Source: Symbiodinium natans
Lineage: Eukaryota; Sar; Dinophyceae; Suessiales; Symbiodiniaceae
DNA: 64,000 nt
Assembly (NCBI GenBank): GCA_905221605.1
Contig: CAJNDS010000435.1
Location: forward strand, 185,001-249,000
Direction of reading: 5' to 3'
The notes under the pieces were generated by a model, which had not been told where the DNA came from, searched no databases, and worked only from the letters and a program-made list of their open reading frames with translations. Below, in pieces: positions 22,896 through 35,540 of the stretch (position 1 is the first letter of the stretch; the number at the start of each line of letters is the position of its first letter). A program made the translations under genes and the position numbers.

Positions 22896-25800
22896 AAATG
22901 AAAATACAAATAGTCCAAAAACTCAATGGGGGTCCAAGACTGCAGTTTGTTCACTCCAAAGCCCGCGAAACCCGCCGCGAACCACGACAATGTTGAGCTT
23001 TTGATGCTGAAGTGAGCGGTGTCAACTTGGCCCGAAAGCCTGTGCCATGCGTGCAGCTTACACTCAGCAGTGCCTGCTGCGTTCGTGCCTTGACATCTCT
23101 GCTTCCATCGGAGTCTCAGTTCAATTCCCAACTGCGATACTGTTGCTGACCTGTGCTTGATCCGAGAGTTTCGGGGTGTGGACTGGAGGCTTGTGGTGCT
23201 CAGGTATGCTCGGGTGTTTCTTTGTGTGTGTGTGTGGGGCAAGGAGGGGCAAGGGGACAGACCTTGAGAAGGTCAGTACATTTGGAACAGTTCAGTTTTT
23301 GCACGGCGGTGAATGACCTTGTTGTGAAGGCACTCGGCGCATATCCCTTTCACCATCCAGAGCGTGAAAGCAATACCACTTCGACAAGGCTCAGAACTGC
23401 ACACTGTGCATGACTTTATTTCTGAGAGCGAGAAGATGAGAGAAGTGTATAATGAGAAATATTCTGGAAAGTTTTCTGTGATGTTATGCTCCCAGTCTAC
23501 ACCTCCGGCTGAGGAGGCTCAGCGAAGTCTTAACATAGCTTCGGCCCAAAATGGGAGGGCTTGGGTGGCGAAATGGGGAGCTTTCCTGCATTTTCTGATA
23601 CAAGCGCTTGAACAGGGTCAGAATGGTAGACTTGCACCTGCCCAGCATCGGATGCATCAGACTCTGTGTGCAGAACAGTGTACCACGCTTGTATCACATG
23701 CTCGTTTAATTGCACAGCGGCGTGCTGTGGGTTATGGTTTTCTTGTTGACGTGGCATATATTATCGCCATCCACCACTTTCACACTGTTCGGCATGCCTT
23801 GGCGTTTGCGGGTGCCCCATCAACACACGCAACGAAACTTATTGACAGCCTTGACAGCCTCGAGTCTCGAGGGGCCACTTGCAAGCGACAAAGGCTTAGC
23901 AGCTGACTGCAGATTGAGGATGAGGCCGTAGCAACTACTAGCTGTGCTCCTGCGCCAGGCACATAGACCATGTCCAGGCCGCGCCGTCTCTCAAGTCTCT
24001 AAACTCATGGTTGTTTCTGGTGCAATTGCCCCACTGGCAGGACCCAGAGCAGGTCTATCATTGGCTCAAGGCAGAGCGCAGGGTGCAGCTGTGGTACAGC
24101 TCAACTCAGCTCAACTTTAGTCCAGTTGCACTGCGTTGTGGCTGGAGATCGTGCTGGCAGTGTTTGCAGAGATGATAATAGATGGGTAGTTCCAACATCC
24201 AAAGGCCGATCCTCATGAAGGGATTAAGACTCGTACCCTAAGGCTGTACCCCTTAAAGTTTCCCTTAGTAAAGTACACACCTAATATGGCCCTTATATGG
24301 TGAGTTTTTAACAGGCTCCCCAAACCCAAGTGTGCCACCTTAGGTGACACATCGCTGCCCTGTAAGCCGTGAGCAAGACAAGTTTTCTCCTTGTCTTCAG
24401 TGGCACTCGCACTCCTACGGTCCATCTGGTTGTATCATGTTGTATGCGTGGCACATGGTTGACTGGAGTCTTGGTGAGCTGAGCCTGTTTTGCCCACAGA
24501 CTTCTTTGAAGCCGGTGATCTTCCGCGAGCAAGAGCCAATGGCGCCACCTCCTTGAAGAGATTCTTGGGGGGCAGGGAAGATGCGCATGGCAACATCGCA
24601 ACTCTTTGTAGCCTGAGGAGCCGAGACGGATGGGGAAATTGGTCCTCTTGGATGCTCAGCTTCAAGCTATGCTTTCATCCAGTTATGCTACATGCAAAAT
24701 ACGCCCACGCAGGAACTATAGCCTCACTCCAGCCACCGTTGGCAGCTTCAATCGAATTGTTCTGGCCCGGCGCTTTTCATGTGATTGCAGTTGGGCAAAG
24801 AGCATCCAAACCCCTTGCTCTGAGGCGTTAAGGGGTTCTAGCACGAAGGCGAGTCGTTTGATTTGCAGTCGGCTCCGCCGGAGTGCTGCAAAGAATTCCC
24901 CGTCCGCCCCATGCCTGGGCCGTTGACGACCACAGGTGCTCACCCCTCTTTTGGGTGTTGGGAGAGGGGGTGGGGGGGCGAGGGGGCGGGGGTAGAGGAC
25001 CGCTGGCAGGGGTGCAGGCATGAGGGAACGGCTGAAACAACAAATGTGGGCCTGAGACTTCACCACCGCCAGGGGCGCCGGCCTTGCAGGGGCGGCGGTT
25101 TTTGTAAAGTTGTACAGTAAGTAAGACTCCACATTGTCTGGAGCAGACTCCACAAGGCTTGAAGGAAACCAACAGGTATCCTGTTTGGGTCTACGTCAGC
25201 GCTATTTGAGGAGTTGATTGCGCGAGGCGCGGTTCACATTCAAGCGTTGGGCTATGGTGCCAACAGTGGGTCAGCTGGTGCCTTGGTGCGTCCCACGAGT
25301 CCGATGGGTTCCATCTTGCAGGCCTGATGTGCTCAGGTTTAGTCCGTCGACACCCAATCGACTTGCAGGCTGTGGATGTCCAAAGATGTAATTCAATGTA
25401 ATGTAAAGGCAGGGACACAAAGCTTGGCACAAAGTGACTTAAACTCGGCTCTTTTCAAGCCAACCATGGCGAACCTTGAAAGGCTCTGCGCGGGATATAA
25501 GTCCCTTCACCAGAAGCGCCGACGAGGAAAGAAGCCGTGGCAAATTCTTACTGCTGGTCTAGGTGGACTAGTGACTGGGAGCTTGGCGCAAGGACAAGGC
25601 AGACTTGTGCAAACCTGGGCAGAACTCTTCGCGCGTGGCTTAACACCAACTCAAAAGTTTATACGTATGGCGACGTATGGACTGGCAGCGCTCACCGAGG
25701 TCGGGCGGTTGCTACGTCTGGGAGACACAGCATGCTTTTGTGCGCCGGCTTTTTTCTTGACAGTCTAGCAGCGTCTCCGCACAGATGGCTCGATGCTGTG

Positions 25801-26261
25801 AGTAACCGGTCTCGCCAGGATCATGCCGGCGGATATGTGTCCTTCTTTGATCCGATGGAAGGCGCTCAGGCATACGAAGTGTGAGTCTCAGCAAGATGGC
25901 AAGAATGCGGTATGCGCTCTGACGGAAGCAGCTGTTGCCGGCCTGCCAAGGCACTTTTGGACAGCATGCACGAAGCCAATGCTTTCGATCCGAGACTAGC
26001 CACATTCACGGCGGGCAAGCCGGTTTCAACACGTGGTTTGCGATCAAACTGTCCCGCATTGGCTTTTTCTGCAACATGGACATTTGCAAACTTGAAGGCA
26101 TGGCGCTAAAGTCCGCGATGGTTCGCGAAAGTAGAATTCGATTTCGCGAAACTGTTACAGACCCCGTGCGGTGCACTTGCCGGCAGTCTGCAAGCGTACA
26201 GGTTCCAAGTGGAGGGCCTACTTTTTTTGTACTTGTTGTTTTTTTTGCATTCTTTTTTTCG

Positions 26262-27222
26262 TGGTCCCTGGTCCCCTGGTCTGCTGGTCCCCTGGTCCAT
26301 TGGTCTCCCGGTCTGCTGGTCGCCTGGTCCCCTGGTCTGACCCCCCGGCTTCTTCAAGCCGTGCAAACTTTTTTCAAAGCAGATGAACGGTTAAAACCCA
26401 TCAGGCCACTTTTTCAAAGCATATGAACGATTGAAGCCCATGATGCGAGAATTGTGTTGCCAAATGGGAGGGGCGCTGCGACACCCAAACCTCCCCGCCT
26501 TTTTTAGCCGTGGATGTTTCAAAGCATATGAACGATTGAAATCCATCATGCGAGCATTGTGTTTGCAAATGGGGGGCTTGCGCCCCCACCCCCAACCCCC
26601 CGCTTCTTTAAGCCGTGCAAGCTTTTTTCAAAGCATATGAAGGATTGAAACCCATCATGCCGCTTTTTTCTAAGCATAGGAACGATCGAACCCATGACGC
26701 AAGCCTTTTTCAAAGCATATGAACGATAAAAGTCCACCAGGCCACTTTGTTCAAAGCATATGAACGATTGAAGCCCATGATGCGAGCATTGTGTTTGCAA
26801 ATGGGGGGGGGGGGGGGCTGCGCCCCGCCTTCGCCCCAACCCCCTCGTCTTCCAAGCCATGCAAGCTTCATTCAAGCATAAAACCTATCATGCGAGCACC
26901 GTGTTTGCAAATGGGCTGCCCCCCCCCTCCCCCCCAAACTCTCGGCTTTTAAAAGCCGTGCAAGCTTGCGAGCAACATTTATACGAATTCCTACGAAAAG
27001 CAGTGCGAATCCTATGAAGATATGGAGGGAAAGGAGGTTTTCGTAGGAAAAACAAAGAAAATGGGCCAGTTCCCATGAAAATATAGAAGGAATGGAGGTT
27101 TTCGGAAACCCCAAGAAATTCGACCAAATCCTATGAAAATTTAGAAGGGAATGTAGCCTTGTCCGAGGAAGACCAGGGGACTAGCAGACCGGAGCACCAG
27201 GAGACCAGGGGACCAGGGGACC
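26262..27222 (+). mobile_element. Composite repeat element, copy A, with inverted CTGGTCCCC/GGGGACCAG ends
   Basis: The left end (26262-26340) is a run of CTGGTCCCCTGGTCTG units. The right end (27171-27222) is the complementary GACCAGGGGACTAGCAGA. Between them are about six irregular copies of GCATATGAACGATTGAA followed by GCGAGCATTGTGTTTGCAAA and a G run (26.41-26.92 kb), then two copies of a GGAGGTTTTCG module (near 27035 and 27095). It has no coding capacity. I infer a nonautonomous repeat; whether it moves by transposition is unknown. Confidence 0.6.
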
Positions 27223-30200
27223 ACAAAACAAAACACACAAAATCAAATCTCCGCCCGTTCCAAGTCTTCCGTACTTGCACAAGGCCAAGACGCACTCAAA
27301 GCCAGCTGGCAATTGTGGCAACACTGCCAACATAGACCCCAACAGGGAAAAACCACTTTAAGACTTTAAGAGCCTTGTGCCGGCACCCCAGAAGCACTCC
27401 AAGGTGACCGCATTAGAACCAAACAGTGGCGCCGGTTCTGCGCTTCACGAGACTGACCACCATGACCACACCACGCGCCTGCCATGCGCCTGCCACGCTC
27501 CTGCGACTCTCCTGCGACGCTCCTGCGACGCTCCTGCGACGCTTTTACGACGCGGTGCAAGCCGCGCAAGTGCTCGGGACCTAGGACTTAGGCGAGGTGG
27601 GCATGATTTGACACCCCTCTGCAAGGCCAAAAGCACGGACTCTGGTGAACTCGGTGCGTGTGCCCCCAGCTAGGCGAGAGAGCAATTTCGACTCAACGGG
27701 GGCCTAGGTGAGAGCCAACGTGGCGTGGGAGCCTCCTGCCTTTGGCAATCGAAGCCCGTTATTGGAATCGCTGGAAGTTGGAAGCGCAAACAGTGTTGGC
27801 ACAATCATTGGCATACTACTGTATTTGGGGAAGAGGGGTATATTTGCACGCGAAAGGCTGGCGAAGGGGAACTATAGGCAGGTTCCAATCAGGAACCCAA
27901 GGTGACTCGAAGGAACTGGCACCTCAACCCGACAGCAATCCCGGGTGCGAAAGAGTAGTGTGCAACATAGGCAGATCAGCCTGCAGCAGGTGGACTTTAT
28001 TGTGTACAATGCCAACGTGGCCCCAAGTCAGCAGTCAGAAATCTCCCCGAGCACGAGTGATATCAAACGGCCTGCGAAAAAAACACTTGGCAGAACTTGA
28101 TCTGAGGACATGTTTGTACAGTTTGTCCTTCTGTTCACATTCGATTTCGCTGGCAACATCCAGATGTCGCAGGCCCCGTGTGCAGCTTTATGTTGTTGAG
28201 CCGCAGCTCAGTCAGAGTCCGGCTTTGTTGGGAGCATCCTCAACTACGTACTACGGACCCTGGAAGTGCCGATCAGGGCCCAAATTAAGGACGGCCGTTG
28301 AGTAACTCAATCCCATCTCGCGTGGCAGATTGCGCGAAGCTTCAACCTCAATGTATTCAACACGTGGGAGGCTTACCATGCTGATAGCTGTTCATGTAGA
28401 GACCTGGTGTGACATGGCTGTGCAATGTCCCACCCAGGTCTGTGACGCTCTATCTGGCCTTTTACATCATTCGTATAGCCTGCCTCTCGCCTAGACTAGG
28501 ACGTGTCTCAGATGTTTTTGTATCGCTGCACCCGCTCGTAGCGCTTTGGAGTTCGGAGCCATCGTCTGGTTATTTTTTTTAGGGGGTGGGGGGGGGGGGG
28601 GTGCGAGGGGAAGGGTGAGTAGGGGTGGGATGGGGATTATGTGAATTCACAATCTAAACCCATCGATTTCACAGACATTTGAGTGAACTTAAATCATGCT
28701 GTTACTTTGGTCCGCGCCCCAAAGAAACCCGAAGTGCGCTACGCACTTGATGGATCAGAGGCAAAAACTTTGGGGGGGAAAGTGTTTTGCATGATGCTGC
28801 GTGCGCAGAAAGAATTTCTCACCGGTCTGGTGGTCTTTCTTTTGTCAGAAGATGCAACTTGTCAACACTGATGCATTCTGCCGGCTGCCACGTGTCAGCA
28901 TAAACCAACGGCACCGCCGTGAACTTCCGTGAGCCGATAACATCTGGGCGCCGACTCCAAGAACTTGAGGCAAACTCGGACACATGACATTACCTTGCAG
29001 TCAGACGTGCAGACAATAAAATCACATGACGCTGTGAAAGTGAGCAGCTCCGTTGCGCCCCCCCACACTTTTCTCTGCACTTTCGCATCTGGTCAACCAC
29101 ATGTCACAAGCAGAGCTCAACAGGGTGGCCGACGATGGGAAGGGAGGAACCAGAAGGCTTTCCGAAAAGAAGGAGACCAGAAGGCCATAGAAGGCCAGAA
29201 GGGTCGTCCAAAGCGGGAAGCTCATCAACGAGTCGGCTCATCGAGCAGGAATCGGAAGAGTACACCATGTCAAACGCACTGGCACAACGACATGTCCTGC
29301 TATTGGACAAGGAGGACAGTGGTTTTATGGGCCGGAATAGGGCGAATCACAACACAGCACGTCAATTTTCACGGGCATGTGCAACACGTCTTGCTTGTGG
29401 ATATCGTGGGCCAGTGTTTGGTGTTTGGGGGGCGGGGAACAGGTGGCAGAGCACGCGCTTACAATACAGCGTACAGTAGTCTTTTTGAGTTATTGCTATT
29501 TGCAGTATTTCCGCGAAAGCACATGTCAACATCAGCGATATGATACAGTAGCATATTCTTGTTTAACAATGTGTTGCTCGGGACCTGCGGAAAATGCCAT
29601 GCTGTGAAATGCTGTTGGTGGACGAAAACGACGAATGCGGCAAGCACAAATGCCCCCAACCATGGTGAGCGCCAACCGCCAATAGCCGCTGCGCGTTGTC
29701 GTCATGGTCAAAAGTGAGAATGTGTACATTTGCTCTTTGAAGAAAGGTGTTGTGATGCTGGGCATCTTCCTTCTCATCGAGTCGGCCGCCCAATGACGTC
29801 ACAAGTTGAAAAATGTGCAACGTCTTACGGTAGTCTTGCTTTCCGGTTTTAGGCATGAACTGAGTTGCCTTGCAGCAGGTTTCGACGAATGTGGGACTTG
29901 GGTTTCTTTCAGCACTTCAGGCTTGCAGCTCACTTTTTGCATTCCTTAGGCATTCTGTCGACCAGTGCTTGAGAACTTCAGCGCGGCTTCTCATGCAGAC
30001 TCTGCCGTTGCAGGCGACAAGGTGCCGCAACCGACTTGGTTTCCATCACTGTGTCCCTGGGTGTTTTTCTGTCCTATTGGGTCATCGAGCAAATGCCTCC
30101 GTTTTCCCAGTTCCAATTTCAGGCAGGGCTTGAGCTGGGGTGAGGCTTGGCCTTTTTTTGGACAGCATGATGCAGCATGTCTGACCAGGATCTTCAGAAT

Positions 30201-31531
30201 GTAAATACGAGGGAGGCTCGGCCGCAAAGAAATAGGGTTGCATGCATGTTGAGACATGCTTATGAAGGCACAGTGTTGTGCTAGGTTTGCCACATGTTGG
30301 GAAGTTCTGGCAGCTACCTGCTGTTCCAACAGCTGCCTCAGCGCGAGCAGCTTCCAATTAGCTTGTCTGACGAGCAAGAGAGGAAGCAGTGGATTGAGAC
30401 TGAGACTGTTGGGACTTTGTTAGGACATGTTACCTGTATGTTTCTGAAGGGTCTGTTTGGTCATCCCAACACCTTGAAAATCAGCAACATCGGAAAGGTT
30501 TAGCCTCGACTTGCAACACTGCCTCAAAGAACAGGCTGAGGTTCGGCTCCGAAAGGACGAGAGGGTCAGCTGATTGGATCAGTTCAAAGCCCAGAGAAAC
30601 ATGCCGCGAGACCATCGTTTCAACATTAACTCTTTTTCCACAACTAGTATGATGGAGAGCAGCTTAACAAAGCATAGTTAGTATACACACTGAAGACATT
30701 CATATCACAATGTATGAAGGAGTCAATGAATTCCATGAATGCGGGTCATTGCTTTCAGACACTGGATATATTTCCGACTTTAAGTAGAGGAACTTCTCCA
30801 GAGCAAGCTGGTTTGTAAGCTTTAAGTATATCATTGCATGACTTATGGGGGGGACCGCGGAAGATCGATCTCACATGGTGAACATAAATTAGGGTTAACG
30901 ATATTAATTGCTCATGGCGGATTATTGGGTTTGGCGAGGGGAGGGGCGATCATTTTGTGTATGCACATAACTGTGCTAGCGTTATTTTCCAGATCCAGAA
31001 AGTCTTGAGGATGTAGCCTGAGCCATGTACGTCCAAAAGTTCCCATCAACAAACAATGCGGATGGGGCCATGTCCCTGATCCAGGGGACCAGGAATTCCA
31101 AAAGTCCAAAAACCCCGGGACCATGTCTCTAGAGTACCTAAATCATTAGGTTACCTAATAAAGAAATAAGCTCAATAATGGTCTAATCAGTTTTTCTAGC
31201 TTGATCTAAATTAATTCGATCAAGTAATTGAATTAGATGAAGTAAGATTATTCAATTCGCAAAAACTGGTTTTTGATTTTTGTTAGTGTAATTTACTTCG
31301 TTCAGACAAATTGCTCGAGTTAACGTATTTAATTCAACTAGAAAAACAACGTTGCCTTCCTGATCTCAAGCGGCCTGCAGCATGCTGCAAGATGCCTCAA
31401 TCTTGTCCATCCCAGGCAGCGTCCTACGTTTCTCTGTGCGAGGTTGCGTCCAGCCTCCAGGACATCTAGTCACTGCAGAGGGTGCATGCTCCACGAGTCA
31501 GAGGTGCTTTCTGATTTCTGTTCGAGCATAG
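27223..31531. other. No recognisable gene; unresolved
   Basis: No exon could be assigned. A weak plus-strand candidate at 28690-28790 reads NHAVTLVRAPKKPEVRYA. Open frames at 27742-28305 and 28965-29543 lack consistent gene-like composition. A G run lies at 28580-28605. The 5' exons of the channel gene that starts below (outer helices and extracellular domain) may lie here but were not recognised. Confidence 0.35.
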
Positions 31532-34500
31532 CTCGAAAAAGGCCCTCTCGATAATGATTTGCTTCTGAGCGCTGCCACCCTGGCTGTCATGCTCTTTGTT
31601 TTCTTGCGGACGTAAGCAGACGGTTAGCGATCTTAGCTGCTGCCGGACGAGGAGTTTAGCTTGTAAGCGTGCACAAATGTGCATGCAACCCTGGGAAATG
31701 AACATTATGAACATGCTTCCTATCAAGATTTCTCAAGCTTCACACTGGTACATACTGGTTTATGCTTCGTCTACCTATCTTGTCTTCCAGTGCCTAACCA
31801 GCATTCGCTGTCTCACAAGTGCTGATATCATCAGGGAGGTCACGCACAAAGCCTAGGACTGGTGAATCTAACAAACGACAATCCGCGGATCCGTTTTGCG
31901 TAGGACCAAGGTCTACTTATTGACACTCGACTGCACACACCCAGCTTGGGGTGCGTGACGTGAGCACCCTGCACACATCAAACCGCGCTCAGGCTCTGAA
32001 CCTACTTGTGGTGAGCGTGGGTGCCTGAGCGGTGCTTGAGATTCGTACACAATCGCTTTGGGTTTCGAGATATGTTACGACGCCCAGTTGCGCACCGTCA
32101 GCCTCGTGTCCGGCTTGCACAGCAACCTGGGGCTCATCCTACAGGCACCGCAGAAGCGCCGCAGGGCAAAAGCTCATGTTTCTCAAGGTGCTCTCGTGCT
32201 TCTGCCGTTTGGCTGTCACCCCGTTGATGCGACTGAACTCGGGATGGCAGTGCATTCCCCCTTTACACTAGCCAGCTGTGCACATCGCTCCGAATCAAAT
32301 AATATAGGGCCAGCAGGGAGATCAGTTCGTCGTTCAAAGTACAGCTGCAGGTTCTGAACGTGTCCTTGCCCAACTTCGTGGCATTCTTCGGCATGTTCAT
32401 GATGCTGCAGGCACGGTCAGGGGTCCAACGTGCTGAGAAGTACAGTATGTGACAGTATGTGACAGTATGTGACTGGTAGGATGTTAGCTCGCAAAATGTT
32501 AGTTTCTTGGCCGAGTTGTCTGAGGCAGGCTTCGTGCTGATGAGCTTCTTCGCATTTGGATCCGGGTCCGGCTCTCCTGGGTTGTCTCAGGCATTCTTAC
32601 GTTGTGTTGTCGATCTTTTCGCCTTAGCTGCACACTCTCGCTGTGCTTCAGTTTCATTTGTGTGTTCTTTGTGTTCGTCCCGGATTGCAAACAGCAAACA
32701 TCTGCATGCTGTTGCTGTTTTTGTTGCCTCGAATCCCGTTTCCTTTTGCTTTTATTGCCCGGATGGGCTGACCCAGCTGTTGGTTCCTAGACCCCCCCTC
32801 GGCGACCTGAGCTCAGCCTCAGCACCAGGTGATGTAGTTTGTTGCACCAAGCGTCGCCCTCCTTGCCTCATCTTGCCTGAGCATCCATCTACCCTTGAGC
32901 TCATGCTGGTTGGAGGAGTCTATGGCGGTTGTGTGACTTGCTTGCTATCTGCTGAGAGAATGTTTGAAGGAGTTGCGGCTCAAAGACTCAAGGCCCAAGC
33001 TGTCTGTGATGCTCGTGAGCTTGCCTTGGCGCAGGTGTTTCCCCCCAGATCGTCCGCGTCGTGGCTAGCGTGCTTCGCCCCCTTTGCCCACGCCTCCCCC
33101 AGACAACCAGATATCGCGCTTCCCGTCAACCAGAAAAATCCATGCTGACCATCCCCCCGTCTGCATACCATCCGACCTCTGCCCCGTGCCTGTCCCGCAA
33201 ATCTCCGGTGCCTCTCATCAGAACATTCCGTCCGACTCTCCTCCCTTGACTGTTTAGTCTAGTCGTAGCCTCTTCCGTTAGAACGCGGTCCGATATCGAG
33301 CCTTCCGCGGTAATCGCTAAGCCGCTAGTCGAGAACCCAAACCCGGTTTTCGTAAAAGAAGTTTGGCTTGCGCCAGGTACTTGGGGATGAGCGAGATCGG
33401 CCTCTGCATCTACAAAAGCTTTTCTATGATGGCTGGTGACATGGTGTTGCCCTTACCTGACCCAAGTAGTGCAAGCCGCACATTACCCAGAGTGGCCAGG
33501 TTTTCGACGACATTTACCAGGTGGATCAGGTTCTGGGAACCATTTACTTCTTCGCCGGGGCCTCATTCCTCGAAAACATCATGCAGGAGCACTTCTGAAT
33601 CGGCTTCAGTCTTGGGTGTGGCTCACAGAGAGGAGGCACCGGAAACTCACCTGCTCCTGCTTCCTTGTCTTCATAAGAAAACCAGAAGTCAAGAGCTCGT
33701 CTGTTGTATGCGGCTCGGCCTGCAAGCGAAGAAAAGTTATACTGCTAGGCATAGTGCTCTGAAGCCTTGCCGCTGTCGGCTTTTCGGGACATTGCACACA
33801 ATTGCCAACAGATGGGATTCCTCTGCATGTAACCGCTCCTTCAGTTTGGAGAGAGAGGGGAGGGGATAGACGGGAGAGGGAGAAGAGGGGAGGGAGAGGG
33901 GAGGAAAGAGAGGAAAGAGAGGAGAGAGAGGGGAGAGAGCGGGGGAGAGCGAGGTAGAGAGGGGGGAGAGGGGGGAGAGGGGGGGAGAGGGAGGAGAGGG
34001 AGGAGGAGGAAAGCACACATGGAAGAGGTATGAAGCGGTGAAGACATAGCATGGTGGTGGCGGGCAGCAAGAAGCCCACTCAGCAGACACTGGGAAGCAG
34101 CGCGGCACAAGTGGCACAGCAGCTACGTGGGGGGACGAAGAGGAGCAAGCAACAGTCAGCACACCGGGGGCGGAGCCGCCAACCCCGACGGGGAAAGACA
34201 GCCCGAGACACCGTCACCAACGACCGACCACACCTTCCGCCTGCTAGTTCGGATGCAGCAAGTGATCGACGAACAGCTCCGAATCACGAGCGTCGTCAAA
34301 CGAGCACATATGGCGCCAACTCACACACGAAGCCGGCTGTGGGGAAGGAAGCGGAGGAGAGGAGGAGTGCCGAGAGAGAATCTAAGCGAGCAGGTTCGCA
34401 GATTCAAACACATTGTCTATGGGAGAACAGGGGGAAATACAAACAGGTCGAGTGCTGCGCAAGCCAGAATGTGCGCCCAGGATGAGCCTGTGCTACTGGT

Positions 34501-35160
34501 TGGGTGTTTTGGTATGGGGGCGCTGGTGCATCTTGTCCACAGCTGGTTTACGAGAACGGCGCAAGGGGCATCGCAGTGTACAAACATTTTTGATACAGTG
34601 TAGGCCGTCTTTGCGGGTGAGTGGGGGTTTCGGAGGGTTCGCAAAGGTTCCGTTTGAGTTGAGCCTCGGAATTCAGAGGCCAAGACGCACCGAGTCCCAA
34701 CAATCATTTAAGATGCTTTTGTAAGGAAACCCGCAGAATAACTGACTGTTACCGAGTATAGATGCAAAAGCATCGCCAGCGGGGTGAGGACGAAATTCGA
34801 GGGCGGGGGGGGAGTAGTATGTGTGTCTCGCGTGGTGACCTTCGATCTTTGCTCTCGCACTCTCATTGGCTCGTCTCCCACTCCCTGTTTCTCTAGCTTT
34901 TGCCTCGGCTTTCTCTATGAAATCCATTGAAGTGCAATGAAAGGGCTGCTTGGTGTCAGCATGCTGAGTTCTTCTACATCCTCTTCTACTTGGTCCTCAT
35001 AAACATTTTCGTCACGCTGCTGATGAGCGGCCGACCCTGCAGCAATTGCAGTCTTTTATCCAAGCGTGGCATCTGCATTTTGTTTCGCTGTGGCAGGTTA
35101 TGATGTTGTCGATTACGAGCTGCAGAAGAGGGGCCTCAATGAAAAGGTTCCCCCTGCCAG
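31532..35160 (+). CDS. Polycystin (PKD2-like) cation channel, eight exons placed, both ends missing
   Basis: Predicted exons: 31532-31611, 32102-32144, 32351-32410, 32525-32565, 33377-33443, 33500-33553 (or 33559), 34970 (or 34961)-35026 and 35097-35160. Joined in order they give a helix LLLSAATLAVMLFVFLRT; an S4-like LVSGLHSNLGLILQ; S5 VSLPNFVAFFGMFMMLQ then AGFVLMSFFAFGSG; a pore segment SEIGLCIYKSFSMMAGDM; the post-filter VFDDIYQVDQVLGTIYFF; S6 FFYILFYLVLINIFVTLLM; and a cytoplasmic SYDVVDYELQKRG. The order and spacing match the polycystin/TRPP family, in which the filter region reads like L-G-D. Such channels pass Na+, K+ and Ca2+ in plasma, ciliary or internal membranes. The N-terminal helices, the extracellular polycystin domain and the C-terminal end are not placed. 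Introns range from 56 bp (33444-33499) to about 1.4 kb. Confidence 0.78.
33848..34013 (+). repeat. GA-rich low-complexity array
   Basis: About 165 bases of GAGAGGGGA-type purine repeats inside the large channel intron (about 33.56-34.97 kb). Purine on the coding strand. The arginine-rich open frames that follow (34.05-34.6 kb) have no gene-like features. Confidence 0.85.
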
Positions 35161-35419
35161 GTTTACATTGTTGCTGAGAGAGTTGACTTTTGCTTCGGAA
35201 GGAGCAAAACCCGATCATACTAATCTTCGAAGAGTTGAAGGCAGATGTCGTTTCGCCCTCAGGCATCACGACAAGAGACTGCGCTCACCAGCCTATCTTT
35301 GGCGAAAGTCATGAGCATGTGTTGCACGCACGCGCGTTCGTGTGTCATGCGTGGGTCTGCGTGCCCATTCATGCATGAGAAGAAGGGAAGGAAGGAGCGT
35401 GGGGTGTGGGTGTGGGCGG

Positions 35420-35483
35420 GTGTGGGTATGTGTGTGTGTGAGAGTGTGTGAGAGTGTGTGAGAAGGTGTGTGTGTGTGTGTGT

Positions 35484-35523
<40 letters not shown>

Positions 35524-35535
35524 GCGCGCGCGCGC
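35420..35535 (+). repeat. TG microsatellite with a CG tail
   Basis: Mostly (TG)n with AG interruptions, ending in GCGCGCGCGCGTGCGCG at about 35524-35540. Such alternating purine-pyrimidine tracts can adopt Z-DNA. It lies just downstream of the last placed channel exon. Confidence 0.9.
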
Positions 35536-35540
35536 GTGCG

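Larger units (their letters stand above)
20520..26261. other. No recognisable gene; unresolved 5.7 kb
   Basis: After the PPR stop codon I find no exon I can defend. Weak candidates are a plus-strand stretch near 24516-24600 (GDLPRARANGATSLKRF) and another at 25460-25560, both without family or clear joins. Copies of a short dispersed repeat lie at 22.25 and 22.66-22.90 kb. A G-rich patch lies at 24960-25005. Confidence 0.4.

Noticed and set aside
24061..24070. TTGGCTCAAG, identical to the last 10 bases of the dinoflagellate spliced leader
   Set aside because: Only 10 bases match and the preceding bases differ from the leader. Too short to claim a reinserted spliced-leader copy.
32507..33148. 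213-codon plus frame
   Set aside because: Only its first part (32525-32565) is a channel exon in this frame. The rest is intron, as shown by the in-frame join to 33377.
34051..34603. Arg/Gln/Ser-rich overlapping frames
   Set aside because: Low-complexity sequence following a GA array in the channel's large intron. No motif or splice-consistent segment.
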